Positions 7,758 through 15,901 of a stretch of 33,111 bases of DNA are shown here, one piece after another. Made by a program: the position numbers and the translations under genes. The stretch comes from Bacillota bacterium. GTDB taxonomy: Bacteria; Bacillota_I; Bacilli_A; Erysipelotrichales; Erysipelotrichaceae. The DNA lies in the NCBI GenBank assembly GCA_030526175.1, contig JAUNDJ010000015.1:1-33111 (forward strand). The letters run 5' to 3'. Under the pieces are notes generated by a model. It was not told the origin of the DNA, did no database searches, and worked only from the letters and a program-made list of their open reading frames with translations. Within the stretch, counting starts at the first letter, position 1. The number at the start of each line of letters is the position of its first letter.

Positions 7758-8348
7758 TTACTCCTTTCGCAAAATTTCATTCACTTTTTCTTCTAATTCT
7801 TCCAACGATCCATTGTTCTCAATCACAACGTCACTTTTTTTCTTTTTTTCCTCAACAGACCATTGATTCGCCCATCGTCTTTTCGCTTCTTCTTTTGGAA
7901 TATGACGATATGTTTCTAAGCGATACAAAGATACTTCTTGATCCGATACAACGCACCATACTTCATCAAACCGATTTTCCCAATGTGTCTCAAACAACAA
8001 TGGTACTTCCACAAAAAGCAAGGATACTTCTTGTTGAGCAATCCATTTTTCTATTTCTTCGTTAATAAGCGTATGAAGTATAGATTCCACTTCTTTTTTT
8101 ATACTTGGATTGGAAAACATATCTTTGGATAATTGTGCTTTATCCAGTTGTCCATTTTCCAAAACTTGGATAAGCCCTTTTTCTTTTAATTGTTTAAACC
8201 CTAACCCATCTGGTTCGATCAATCGTGCATTTACACGATCACAATCTAGAACTGGATATTTCTTGGCAATAAATTGGGATACTTGACTTTTGCCGGCTCC
8301 CATTGAACCGGTAATCGCCACTACTTTCTTTTTTGACAATTCTGACAT
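7758..8348 (-). CDS. coaE: Dephospho-CoA kinase
   Basis: CoaE phosphorylates the 3'-OH of dephospho-CoA, the last step of coenzyme A synthesis in the cytosol. The 196-residue protein has the P-loop GSMGAGKS (14-21), the following DCDRVNARL acceptor-binding segment, the VEVPLLFET strand and the LETYRHIPKEEAKRRWANQ lid typical of the family. The start at 8346-8348 lies 28 bases inside mutM and has AGAGGA upstream within mutM, so the two genes overlap and are probably coupled. Position between mutM and dnaB repeats the Bacillus order. Confidence 0.92.
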   Translation of the reverse strand: MSELSKKKVVAITGSMGAGKSQVSQFIAKKYPVLDCDRVNARLIEPDGLGFKQLKEKGLIQVLENGQLDKAQLSKDMFSNPSIKKEVESILHTLINEEIEKWIAQQEVSLLFVEVPLLFETHWENRFDEVWCVVSDQEVSLYRLETYRHIPKEEAKRRWANQWSVEEKKKKSDVVIENNGSLEELEEKVNEILRKE

Positions 8349-9151
8349 ATATACGTTCCTCTTGTACTCACAACCAACTTTTTAATTGGTCTTTGACATA
8401 ATAAACAAGCTTCTCCTTCTCTTTGATGCACTTTTAGCTTTAGTTGAAATAGACCTGTTACACCTAAGGAAGAAGTATACGATCGGATGGTTGTTCCCCC
8501 CGCCTTCATAGCACCTCGAATAATTCTTTTTGTATGATAGATGATATTTTCGCAATCTTTTTTTGAAATACGCGTACAACGACTTCTTGGATCCAAACCA
8601 GCGCTGAAACAAATCTCATCCGCATAAATATTTCCAACCCCTGCCATAATCGATTGATCCAATATAGCCGATTTTAGATTTCTATTTGAGCGATGAATAT
8701 GAGAATAAAAATACATGCCATCCACTCGATCATCTAATACGTCGAACCCGACATTTTGTAAAGGAGGTAAGGTAGAAATATCCTCTCTTTTTTCATAAAG
8801 AGACAATCTACCAAATTTCCTTGTATCGTGATAACACAAAAAGCGTCCATCATCTAATCCAAAAATCACATGAATATGTTTCCATTCTTTGGCATCGGGT
8901 AAAGAATCTAAAATATAAAATTTTCCTTCCATTCTTAGATGAACCACTAAATTATATTCTTCGGTTGTAAAAATCAAATACTTTCCTATTCGTGAAAAGC
9001 CAAGGAAGGATTGTCCAACTATAGAATAAAAAGTGGATACATCGGGTTGTACACACTTTTCATATCGAACGATCACTTCTTTAACGCGACATTCTTTAAT
9101 CTGATTTTCTAAGGTCGATAAGACCGTTTGTACTTCTGGTCCTTCTGGCAT
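8321..9151 (-). CDS. mutM: Formamidopyrimidine-DNA glycosylase (8-oxoguanine repair)
   Basis: MutM/Fpg removes oxidised purines and nicks the site by beta,delta-elimination. All hallmark residues are visible in 276 residues: MPEGPE with catalytic Pro2 and Glu3 after Met removal, the HLRMEGKF lysine, the helix-two-turn-helix, and a C-terminal zinc finger with C249, C252, C269 and C272 plus the RGT loop. This separates it from the zincless Nei-type enzymes. Its ATG overlaps the polA stop as TAATG, and its end overlaps coaE. The linkage to polA is the standard Firmicutes arrangement. Confidence 0.94.
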   Translation of the reverse strand: MPEGPEVQTVLSTLENQIKECRVKEVIVRYEKCVQPDVSTFYSIVGQSFLGFSRIGKYLIFTTEEYNLVVHLRMEGKFYILDSLPDAKEWKHIHVIFGLDDGRFLCYHDTRKFGRLSLYEKREDISTLPPLQNVGFDVLDDRVDGMYFYSHIHRSNRNLKSAILDQSIMAGVGNIYADEICFSAGLDPRSRCTRISKKDCENIIYHTKRIIRGAMKAGGTTIRSYTSSLGVTGLFQLKLKVHQREGEACLLCQRPIKKLVVSTRGTYICQNCQKRK

Positions 9152-11718
9152 TATTTTGCCTCATACCAGCGTGTTCCATACGCTACACTCGTTGCCAAAG
9201 GAACACTTAATTCGACCGCGTGCTCCATTGCATTTCGGATTAAAGCAATCATATCGTCTAATTCTTTTTCCGGTACTAAGAAAATCAATTCATCGTGAAT
9301 TTGAAGTAACATCTTACTTTCAACGTTCGCTTCTTTCATAGCTTCTTTTACCTTAATCATCGCAATCTTAATTAAATCCGCTGCACTACCTTGAATCGGT
9401 GCATTCATGGCTGCTCGTTTTCCAAATTCACGAGTCATGAAATTCTTGTCGTTAATTTCCGGAATGGAACGACGACGATTAAAAATTGTTTTGACATAGC
9501 CGTTTTCTTTACAGAACTCCACTAACGAATCCATATAGTTTCGAATATTCGGATAACTATCAAAATAACTGTTCATAAATTCATTAGCTTCTTTACGCGT
9601 TATTTTAAGTTGCGTACTTAATCCATGTTCCGTTTGTCCATATACGATTCCAAAGTTGACCGTTTTGGCAATACGACGCATTTGAGAATCCACTTCTTCT
9701 TTGTCCACACCAAAGATCAAAGTTGCCGTTTTCGTATGGATATCCACACCCTCGTTGAAAGCTTCCATCATATGTTTTTCTTGTGCCATATGAGCCAGCA
9801 TTCTCAGTTCGATTTGTGAATAGTCTGCTGAAACTAAATAGTATCCTTCTGGTGCTGTAAAGGCCTTACGGATTTCTCTTCCTTCTTCATCACGAACACT
9901 GATATTTTGTAAGTTTGGTTCACTCGAAGACAATCGCCCTGTTTGTGTCATTGTTTGATTAAAACAAGTGTGAATTTTTTCGTCTTTTTGAATGTGCTTT
10001 TTCAATCCTTCGATATATGTTGAAGAAATCTTTGCGTATTTTCGATATTCCAATAATAAATCAATAATAGGGTGATTCCCTTTTAATTTTTCTAATACTT
10101 CCGCTGAAGTCGAACGTTTTTTTCCTCCACCCGATAGATTTAGTTCATCAAAAAGTACACCTGCTAATTGTTTTGGTGAATTAATATTAAACACCATACC
10201 AGCTTGTTGATAGATTTCTTTGGCAATCTCATCTATTTTTTCTTTTACTTGATCCCCAATCTGATTCAAGATGGATTCATCAATATGAATACCTTCCTTT
10301 TCCATTTCAAATAATATGGAGACTAAAGGCATTTCAATATCGGTATATAAGCTTTCACATTCTTCATCAGCAAGTTGTTGATAGATTTCTTCTTTTTTCA
10401 AAGATAATCCTTCAATAAAATCTGCATATACTTTAATTGCGCGTTCTTCCATAGTGACATCTTTTTTCTTTTTTGACAATTCATGGAAGGTTTCACAAAC
10501 TGGAATTTGTAAAGCGGATAATAGGGCATCCGTATCTTTCGCATTTGAATGTGTTAAAAACGAAGCAATGTGCATATCTTCCAATTTTGAAGGAAGCGGA
10601 AGCCCAAATGTATCTAATGCATGCAGCATCTCTTTAGCATCCCAAGTATAAATGTGTTTTTCTTTTAATGCTTGTTTCAATTTTTTATCTTCAAGAGCAT
10701 CTTCTATTTTTTCAAAGTAAATATGTTCTTCATCAATTCCCATAAAGCCAAATACAGTTTGTTCTAAATAACTGTTTGTATCACAAACACATAATAAAAT
10801 TTGATTTTCTTCTTGAATTGGCCAGGAAGAAACTTGTTTACAAGTTTTTTCGTGAGATTCCTCTTTATTGGTTTCCACCATTAAAGATTTCATTTCATAT
10901 TTTAAGAAAAACTCGTTAACAGTATCTTTATATCCTTGGAAAGCACAATCTTCTACTGTAAAAGGCAATTCCATTTTTGTATAGATTGTCGCTAAATCTT
11001 TGGACATAAAAGCCGATTCTTTCCCATTTATCAATTTCTCTTTTAGTTTCCCTTTAATTGAATCAATATGATCGTATACACCTTCTACCGTATGATATTC
11101 ACTTAATAATTTTATTCCTGTTTTTTCACCAATTCCGGCAACACCTGGAATATTGTCACTTGGATCTCCCATCAATCCTTTTAAGTCAATCATTTGAATT
11201 GGATCTAAGCTATATTTTTCACGGAATGAATCTTCATCCATCATTTCCATATCCGTAATTCCTTTTTTCATCAATAAAGCGTGTGTAGTCGAATCAATCA
11301 ACTGCAACAAATCACGGTCGCTAGAAAGAATTGTTGTTTGAAGTTCTGGATGCGATTTAGCCATACTACCGATAATGTCATCGGCTTCATAACCCGAAAT
11401 CTCATATCGCATAATTCCGGCTGCATCTAAAAATTCTCGTATGATTGGAAATTGAAGTTTTAAGTCTTCGTCCAAAGGTTTTCTTGTTCCTTTATAAGAT
11501 TCGTATTTTTCGTGACGGAAGGTCTTCTTATCCGCGTCCCAGGCTACCAAAATTGCGTCTGGTTTTACAACTTCAATCGCTTTATTTAACATGAGTACAA
11601 AACCGTATACAGCGCTTGTTGGAAGTCCTTCGCTCGTTGACATTCGATGTGTATATAATGTTGCATAGTACGCTCTAAATAACATAGAGTTCCCATCTAA
11701 AATCATTAATTTATTCAT
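9151..11718 (-). CDS. polA: DNA polymerase I
   Basis: 855 residues from the ATG at 11716-11718. That start is preferred over an in-frame GTG nine bases upstream because the GTG is part of the AGGTGA ribosome site. The N-terminal 5'-3' exonuclease domain begins MNKLMILDGNSMLFRAYYA and includes GYEADDIIG and GDPSDNIPGV metal-site motifs. The polymerase domain has motif A DYSQIELR (from about 632), motif B RRIAKTVNFGIVYG (about 681) and motif C HDEL (about 808-811). The middle proofreading domain (roughly 300-420) lacks the DxE metal motif, so the 3'-5' exonuclease is probably dead, as in Bacillus-type Pol I. The enzyme fills gaps and removes RNA primers. It is the first gene of the five-gene operon. 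Confidence 0.95.
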   Translation of the reverse strand: MNKLMILDGNSMLFRAYYATLYTHRMSTSEGLPTSAVYGFVLMLNKAIEVVKPDAILVAWDADKKTFRHEKYESYKGTRKPLDEDLKLQFPIIREFLDAAGIMRYEISGYEADDIIGSMAKSHPELQTTILSSDRDLLQLIDSTTHALLMKKGITDMEMMDEDSFREKYSLDPIQMIDLKGLMGDPSDNIPGVAGIGEKTGIKLLSEYHTVEGVYDHIDSIKGKLKEKLINGKESAFMSKDLATIYTKMELPFTVEDCAFQGYKDTVNEFFLKYEMKSLMVETNKEESHEKTCKQVSSWPIQEENQILLCVCDTNSYLEQTVFGFMGIDEEHIYFEKIEDALEDKKLKQALKEKHIYTWDAKEMLHALDTFGLPLPSKLEDMHIASFLTHSNAKDTDALLSALQIPVCETFHELSKKKKDVTMEERAIKVYADFIEGLSLKKEEIYQQLADEECESLYTDIEMPLVSILFEMEKEGIHIDESILNQIGDQVKEKIDEIAKEIYQQAGMVFNINSPKQLAGVLFDELNLSGGGKKRSTSAEVLEKLKGNHPIIDLLLEYRKYAKISSTYIEGLKKHIQKDEKIHTCFNQTMTQTGRLSSSEPNLQNISVRDEEGREIRKAFTAPEGYYLVSADYSQIELRMLAHMAQEKHMMEAFNEGVDIHTKTATLIFGVDKEEVDSQMRRIAKTVNFGIVYGQTEHGLSTQLKITRKEANEFMNSYFDSYPNIRNYMDSLVEFCKENGYVKTIFNRRRSIPEINDKNFMTREFGKRAAMNAPIQGSAADLIKIAMIKVKEAMKEANVESKMLLQIHDELIFLVPEKELDDMIALIRNAMEHAVELSVPLATSVAYGTRWYEAK

Positions 11719-11745
11719 ATTCTTCACCTATTTTCTGTATGTTCT

Positions 11746-11754
11746 ATTCTAACA
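11746..11754 (-). promoter_or_regulatory. Extended -10 promoter of the polA operon
   Basis: Minus strand TGT-TAGAAT (-10 hexamer 11746-11751). No good -35 at 16-18 bases because the mreD terminator stem occupies that place, but the extended -10 is identical to the one before the MFS gene. Expected leader about 20 bases. Confidence 0.5.
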
Positions 11755-11756
11755 CA

Positions 11757-11793
11757 AAAAAGAAAATAGGAAATGAGAAAACTCATTTCCTAT
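11757..11793 (-). terminator. Terminator of mreCD
   Basis: Perfect 12-base stem (11766-11777 with 11782-11793), AAAA/TTTT loop, followed in the minus direction by TTTTCTTTTTT. It begins directly after the mreD stop codon. Confidence 0.9.
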
Positions 11794-11794
11794 A

Positions 11795-12307
11795 CTATGC
11801 TCTTTTTCTTAATTGTGTATTTTCATAGTCAATCACAAATGTATCAATTACTAGTAAAAGTACTCCATTTACAATCACAGTTAATATGGCTTGGTTGAAA
11901 AACCATGTTTTTAGTGAAATGCATAATAATTTAAAGGAGACCGAAAACAACACTGGAATCGCATCGAGTAAAAATATCGCAAGACATCCTAAAAGGATAC
12001 GATACACTCGGTCCACACGAACAAACATTCGTAGCACGTTAATAGCTCCAATCAAAAGCGGGAACAAGATAAAGTTTACTGGAAACATGCCTCCGAAACA
12101 AAAGTCATAAATCAATCCCACAAAAGCGGAAATAAATAGCTGATCTTTCCAATGCCATTTGTAAAATATGGCATAAAGCCCACAAAACGTTAAATAAGGT
12201 ACAAAACAAAAGCCTTGGTATGTAAAATCCATAACGCCCCAAAGAGCGAACAATTCATCAAACAAAGCTAATACAAGCAAGACCAAACTAGCCAAAGGAA
12301 GTTTCAT
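11795..12307 (-). CDS. mreD: Rod-shape-determining membrane protein MreD
   Basis: A 170-residue, very hydrophobic protein with about five to six membrane segments (first at residues 4-24), the size and pattern of MreD, partner of MreC in the elongasome that guides lateral peptidoglycan synthesis. The sequence itself is poorly conserved in this family, so identity rests on topology and on direct coupling to mreC. The ATG at 12305-12307 overlaps the mreC stop as TAATG. A longer frame starting 33 bases upstream inside mreC begins with polar residues and is not preferred. mreB is not adjacent in this window. Confidence 0.75.
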   Translation of the reverse strand: MKLPLASLVLLVLALFDELFALWGVMDFTYQGFCFVPYLTFCGLYAIFYKWHWKDQLFISAFVGLIYDFCFGGMFPVNFILFPLLIGAINVLRMFVRVDRVYRILLGCLAIFLLDAIPVLFSVSFKLLCISLKTWFFNQAILTVIVNGVLLLVIDTFVIDYENTQLRKRA

Positions 12308-13143
12308 TATTCCACTACCCCACTTCCAAGAACAATACAATAACTAAAACCAGTAATATTATCAACCGGTTTTACATAAACCGTTGAAACAATCGCATCG
12401 TCATTGATTTTGATATCCGTTACTGTTCCGACAAAGATACCACTTGGATAGTTACCACCTTTTCCCGAAGTAGCAACACTTTGTCCAATAGCGACTGTTG
12501 CAGTAGAGTCTAATAAATACATTTTGTAAGCATTACGTTGTGCATCATAAGATTCTAAAACACCTTCCACACTGCTTCCATCGTCCATTGACATTTTGAC
12601 AGCAATATCGTTTGTCAAAGTTTCGGTTGTAAATAAACGAACTGTACTTGTTGCAGTTTGTGTTTCTTCAATCAACCCAACAGCCCCATCGCTTGTTACA
12701 ACTAACATATTAGGAATAATACCATTTGCACTACCTACGGAGATGGTTAATGTTTGATTCCAAGATTTAGAAGAACGTTCCAATACAGTTGCCGGAATAG
12801 AAATCGCTTCATCCAAACCATTTTGCATATCAATCAAACTTTCTAATTCTTGATTTTTATTTCTTTCTTCTTCATACAAGGTTTTATAACTTCTTTGTTT
12901 TGCTAATTGTTCATTCAAGTATTCATTATCCGCGTAAACATGCCATAAATTGGAAATGTCCAAAAAAACATTTTTCGCAGACGTTAGTGGATATTCAAAC
13001 AATCCATATTTTATATATGTCCAAGCGCTATATCCTGGATTTGATAAAGAATTTTGTCGTAACCCAAACATAATGGTTCCAAATCCTAATACAACACAAA
13101 TCAGTAATAAAAGAATTCGTTGAAGTCTATTTAGTTTATCCAT
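12307..13143 (-). CDS. mreC: Rod-shape-determining protein MreC
   Basis: 278 residues from the ATG at 13141-13143, which follows GGGGGTG; upstream in-frame codons overlap the promoter and are excluded. The layout is that of MreC: a short cytoplasmic start (MDKLNRLQR), one membrane helix (about residues 10-27), a coiled coil (about 65-100, YLNEQLAKQRSYKTLYEEERNK is its core), then a beta-rich extracytoplasmic domain containing ATVLERSSKSWNQTLTI, GANGII-type GSANGIIPNMLV and VGLI. MreC scaffolds the elongation machinery outside the membrane. It is transcribed with mreD from a consensus promoter at the end of radC. Confidence 0.9.
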   Translation of the reverse strand: MDKLNRLQRILLLLICVVLGFGTIMFGLRQNSLSNPGYSAWTYIKYGLFEYPLTSAKNVFLDISNLWHVYADNEYLNEQLAKQRSYKTLYEEERNKNQELESLIDMQNGLDEAISIPATVLERSSKSWNQTLTISVGSANGIIPNMLVVTSDGAVGLIEETQTATSTVRLFTTETLTNDIAVKMSMDDGSSVEGVLESYDAQRNAYKMYLLDSTATVAIGQSVATSGKGGNYPSGIFVGTVTDIKINDDAIVSTVYVKPVDNITGFSYCIVLGSGVVE

Positions 13144-13165
13144 ACTACACCCCCGAATACTTAGT

Positions 13166-13194
13166 ATTATACCGATTATTTTTTTTGGTTTCAA
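13166..13194 (-). promoter_or_regulatory. Strong promoter of mreCD
   Basis: Minus strand TTGAAA (13189-13194), 17 bases, TATAAT (13166-13171). The -35 box overlaps the radC stop codon, so mreCD is expressed separately from radC. Confidence 0.8.
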
Positions 13195-13880
13195 TCCAGA
13201 TATTTTTGTTGCTTAAAAGAAAACCACTTATTTCGTCCGACAATTATATGATCTCTCAATTCAATCCCCATCATCATACCTATTTCAAAAAGCTGTTGGG
13301 TAAAACTAATATCCGCTTGTGAAGGTGTTGGATCGCCTGAAGGGTGATTATGTACACAAAGGATAGAATGAGCATTGGCTAAAAAAGCTTCTTTATAAAT
13401 GTTACGAGGATGCACACTACTCTCTGTCAATGTTCCTTTAAACAATATCTTATGCGTAATGATGCGCAACTTACTATCCACAAAAATCACGACAAACTGT
13501 TCTTGTTTATCAAAGCCAATTTCCATTTGAAACCAATTAAAAACATCGACCGGACTTTGAATTACAGTTTGATACACACTTTTTCTTAAAACTCTTTTGC
13601 ACAATTCCACACTTGCCATTAAATTTAAAGCTTTAGCCTCCTTTATCCCTGGAATTTGCATAAGTTCATTCACACTCAAATCAAAGAGTTTAGATAATCC
13701 TTCGCTACGATCTAGAACTTCTTTAGCCATTTCAAACACTAAAGTGTGACGATTCCCGTTTTGTAAGATAATCGCCAACAATTCTTCATCGCTTAATACA
13801 TCAAATCCAAAGCGTAACGCTTTTTCACGAGGACGTTCTTCCTCTTTCATTTCCATAATTTTTTGTTCTCTATATTTCAT
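13191..13880 (-). CDS. radC: RadC-family JAB-domain protein
   Basis: 229 residues. An N-terminal helix-hairpin-helix-like UPF0758 part (EERPREKALRFGFDVLSDEELLAIIL, then LMQIPGIKEAKALNLMAS) precedes a JAMM metalloprotease-like domain with VHNHPSGDPTPSQAD, giving the HxH...SxxD zinc site. Despite the name, a DNA-repair role is not established for RadC proteins. The start is uncertain: the ATG at 13880 has no ribosome site and lies just after a TATAAA, so it could be leaderless, while the later Met codons 9 and 11 would give the usual short N-terminus but also lack a clear site. It lies upstream of mreC as in many Firmicutes. Confidence 0.88.
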   Translation of the reverse strand: MKYREQKIMEMKEEERPREKALRFGFDVLSDEELLAIILQNGNRHTLVFEMAKEVLDRSEGLSKLFDLSVNELMQIPGIKEAKALNLMASVELCKRVLRKSVYQTVIQSPVDVFNWFQMEIGFDKQEQFVVIFVDSKLRIITHKILFKGTLTESSVHPRNIYKEAFLANAHSILCVHNHPSGDPTPSQADISFTQQLFEIGMMMGIELRDHIIVGRNKWFSFKQQKYLD

Positions 13881-13934
13881 ATATATTTATACGAAAATTA
13901 ATTTGAAAATTTTTAAATTTTTTTATTTTTTTAC

Positions 13935-13963
13935 TTGCATTATATATTGGGTTGATGTATTAT
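13935..13963 (+). promoter_or_regulatory. Promoter of tRNA-His
   Basis: TTGCAT (13935-13940), 17 bases, TATTAT (13958-13963), about 40 bases before the tRNA. Confidence 0.65.
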
Positions 13964-14002
13964 AAATGGGCAATCGATAAAGCCACATAGATTGAAAGAT
14001 AT

Positions 14003-14079
14003 GGCGGTTGTGGAGAAGTGGTTAACTCAGCGGTTTGTGGCACCGTCATTCGCGCGTTCGAATCGCGTCAGCCGCCCCA
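14003..14079 (+). tRNA. tRNA-His (GTG)
   Basis: Acceptor GCGGTTG pairs with CAGCCGC; the extra G at position -1 (14003) faces discriminator C73 (14076), the histidine identity pair. Anticodon loop TTGTGGC gives GTG; T arm GCGCG-TTCGAAT-CGCGT. CCA (14077-14079) is encoded. Confidence 0.95.
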
Positions 14080-14089
14080 CTTAAAAATT

Positions 14090-14118
14090 AAACTTCGAGA
14101 AATCGAAGTTTTTTTTAT
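14090..14118 (+). terminator. First terminator after tRNA-His
   Basis: AAACTTCGA/TCGAAGTTT stem, GAAA loop, run of eight T. Confidence 0.9.
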
Positions 14119-14137
14119 GTCTAAAACATTAATCTTT

Positions 14138-14163
14138 AACAGAGTGAAAAACTCTGTTTTTTT
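14138..14163 (+). terminator. Second terminator after tRNA-His
   Basis: AACAGAGT/ACTCTGTT stem (14138-14145 with 14151-14158), five-base loop and T run, 20 bases beyond the first. It would catch read-through from the first. Confidence 0.75.
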
Positions 14164-14174
14164 CCTCCAGCAAA

Positions 14175-14212
14175 ATAACAATATAGAATTAATATTTCAT
14201 GTAACTATATTG
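14175..14212. repeat. 8-base inverted repeat in the tRNA intergenic region
   Basis: CAATATAG and CTATATTG form a perfect inverted repeat with an 18-base centre; in the minus direction it is followed by TTATTTTG. A second repeat (ATAATATT/AATATTAT) lies right beside it. Either could be a leftover terminator of the decayed gene nearby. Confidence 0.35.
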
Positions 14213-14230
14213 CATAATATTATACAAATA

Positions 14231-14400
14231 TTATTCTTCGAAAAAATCAAAGCTAATTTCTTTTCCTAACAGATCCCCTTTAATAAGTAAATCTAAAGAG
14301 TAATTATCGATTCGTGCGATTCCTCATTAACCCAATACAGTAAACCTACGATCAACTCTCGCCTAACACTTAAATATATAAACACAGACTTTTTTAATTA
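14231..14400 (-). pseudogene. Possible decayed C-terminal gene remnant in the 14164-14440 gap
   Basis: This stretch of about 275 bases between the tRNA terminators has no intact gene. On the minus strand two short coding-like pieces lie in different frames. One runs about 14299-14390 and reads RELIVGLLYWVNEESHES before a TAG. The other (14231-14323) reads LDLLIKGDLLGKEISFDFF and then EE before TAA. Joined by one frame change they would read as a continuous acidic C-terminus. I do not recognise the family. The alternative is chance, since AT-rich sequence can give such stretches. Confidence 0.3.
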
Positions 14401-14439
14401 AAGATTTTCCACAATTCACATCTCTAGATTTCGAGAAAA

Positions 14440-14468
14440 TAAAAAAAGCCAATTCTTACGAACTGACT
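14440..14468 (-). terminator. Terminator of the tRNA-Ser/Asp/Asp operon
   Basis: Minus strand AGTCAGTTC/GAATTGGCT stem with wobble pairs, GTAA loop, then a T7 run. Confidence 0.8.
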
Positions 14469-14484
14469 TAATAAACAAAAAAAA

Positions 14485-14560
14485 TGGCGGTCCAGATGGG
14501 ACTCGAACCCACGATCTCCTCCGTGACAGGGAGGCATGTTAACCACTACACCACTGGACC
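14485..14560 (-). tRNA. tRNA-Asp (GTC), copy 2 of the operon
   Basis: Acceptor GGTCCAG pairs with CTGGACC, discriminator G, encoded CCA. The anticodon loop lies in CCTGTCACGG, giving GTC. Identical to the copy 108 bases upstream in the operon. Confidence 0.95.
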
Positions 14561-14592
14561 AAAACTATATATATTCAATTTTCAAAAAAAAA

Positions 14593-14668
14593 TGGCGGTC
14601 CAGATGGGACTCGAACCCACGATCTCCTCCGTGACAGGGAGGCATGTTAACCACTACACCACTGGACC
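14593..14668 (-). tRNA. tRNA-Asp (GTC), copy 1 of the operon
   Basis: Same 76-base sequence as the neighbouring tRNA-Asp, including encoded CCA. The spacer between copies (32 bases) is not a continuation of the repeat beyond a few A residues. Confidence 0.95.
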
Positions 14669-14684
14669 AATAATTTATAAAAAA

Positions 14685-14775
14685 TGGCGGAGAAGGAGAG
14701 ATTTGAACTCTCGCACCAGTTTCCCGATCTATACCCTTAGCAGGGGCACCTCTTCAACCACTTGAGTACTTCTCC
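14685..14775 (-). tRNA. tRNA-Ser (GCT)
   Basis: 91 bases with the long variable arm of serine tRNAs. Acceptor GGAGAAG/CTTCTCC, discriminator G, encoded CCA; anticodon in CCCTGCTAAGGG is GCT, reading AGC/AGT. Confidence 0.95.
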
Positions 14776-14815
14776 AAGAACTTTCAGATCGGCAGTACAC
14801 TCATCGAGCCATTAA

Positions 14816-14844
14816 AATATACCATGCCTTTACACTTATTGCAA
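14816..14844 (-). promoter_or_regulatory. Promoter of the tRNA-Ser/Asp/Asp operon
   Basis: Minus strand TTGCAA (14839-14844), 17 bases ending in TGG, TATATT (14816-14821). Confidence 0.75.
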
Positions 14845-14850
14845 GCAAAA

Positions 14851-14886
14851 AAATAAAAAAAATCAGAATTTTTTTTAATTCTGATT
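14851..14886 (-). terminator. Terminator of the M19 dipeptidase gene
   Basis: Perfect 10-base stem AATCAGAATT/AATTCTGATT (14861-14870 with 14877-14886) and an eight-T tail in the minus direction; it overlaps the stop codon. Confidence 0.85.
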
Positions 14887-15889
14887 ATTTTAATACTTCC
14901 TTGTATACACGAAGCACATTTTTATAGAATATTTTCTCAATTTCTTCTTGTGAGAAACCTTCTTCTTCTAAGGCAACGGCTAGTTTTTGAATTTGAGAAG
15001 CATCCTCAATTTCCAATTCACTATTGATTCCATCAAAATCAGTTCCTAACGCAATTACATCAATGCCAGCTAAATCACGAATGTATTTAATATGGGTTAC
15101 CATATCTTTAATACGAGATGGAGAATGATCCTTATCCGGAATATCTAAGAAATCTCCACAAAAGTTAATTCCCATTACTCCGCCACGTTTAGCCAATTCA
15201 ATAATCATGTCATCACTCATATTTCTGGCAACAGGACAAATAGCTCGAGCATTGGAATGGCTAGCTACAAATGGTTTTGTCGTAAAATCTAAAACATCAT
15301 AGAAACCAGCATCGTTTAAATGTGATACATCAATAATCATTCCTAATCGTTCCATTTCTTGAATGTATTCAATCCCAAAATCCGTTAATCCGTTCATCGT
15401 ATCCACGCGTTGCAAGAAATTTGCTTCCTTATAATTTTCAAAATCTTGAATCGAAAGATTCGGATAACCCACACCATTCGGATAATTCCATGTTAAGGCA
15501 ATCATTCTTACTCCCAATCGATAATAATTTCTTAACATAGCTAAGCTATCAAAAACGACTCCACCATCTTCCAATGTTAGTAATGCTGAAATTTTTCCTT
15601 CTTTTTCATTTTTTTCAATATCATTATATTTCAATACTGGAGCAATTAAGTCTTCATGCTCTTCTAACATACGATAATACATATCCACTAATCTCATCGT
15701 TTCTTCTTCTGGAATTTCTCTTTTCTTTTGATTCGTGAATAACGCGAAGTTTTGCAGCAAATAATTCCCTTTTTTTAATTTATTCAAATCTACATGGTTC
15801 TCATTTTCCACAAAAGAAATCGGGTATCCTTGTTCTTCTTGTTCTAAAAGATTCAAAATAGAATCGCAATGCATATCTACAACTTTCAT
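14885..15889 (-). CDS. Membrane dipeptidase (peptidase family M19)
   Basis: 334 residues, close to the bacterial M19 norm. It is a binuclear zinc amidohydrolase that cleaves dipeptides, including D-amino-acid-containing ones from wall turnover. Visible metal-site elements are VDMHCDS (His7, Asp9), LLTLEDGG (bridging Glu), IIDVSHLND and VASHSNARAI (two His), and ALGTDFDGI (Asp). There is no signal peptide, so the enzyme is cytoplasmic here despite the family name. GGGAGG stands one base after the T tract of the upstream PTS-IIB terminator and no promoter fits in the 44-base gap, so expression probably depends on read-through from the PTS-IIB gene or on a promoter inside it. Confidence 0.9.
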   Translation of the reverse strand: MKVVDMHCDSILNLLEQEEQGYPISFVENENHVDLNKLKKGNYLLQNFALFTNQKKREIPEEETMRLVDMYYRMLEEHEDLIAPVLKYNDIEKNEKEGKISALLTLEDGGVVFDSLAMLRNYYRLGVRMIALTWNYPNGVGYPNLSIQDFENYKEANFLQRVDTMNGLTDFGIEYIQEMERLGMIIDVSHLNDAGFYDVLDFTTKPFVASHSNARAICPVARNMSDDMIIELAKRGGVMGINFCGDFLDIPDKDHSPSRIKDMVTHIKYIRDLAGIDVIALGTDFDGINSELEIEDASQIQKLAVALEEEGFSQEEIEKIFYKNVLRVYKEVLK

Positions 15890-15901
15890 AAAATCCTCCC
15901 T

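Noticed and set aside
9720-10460. Possible working 3'-5' proofreading domain in PolA.
   Set aside because: The middle domain lacks the DxE and following metal-binding motifs; length and fold position fit the inactive Bacillus-type domain.
14406-14414. TTTTCCACA resembling a DnaA box near the tRNA cluster, with dnaB/dnaI in the same window.
   Set aside because: Only one imperfect box, with no cluster, no AT-rich unwinding element tied to it and no dnaA or dnaN nearby; not an origin.
14484-14765. A plus-strand open frame of about 93 codons with an internal repeat.
   Set aside because: It is the antisense reading of the two tRNA-Asp genes and tRNA-Ser; the repeat comes from the duplicated tRNA.
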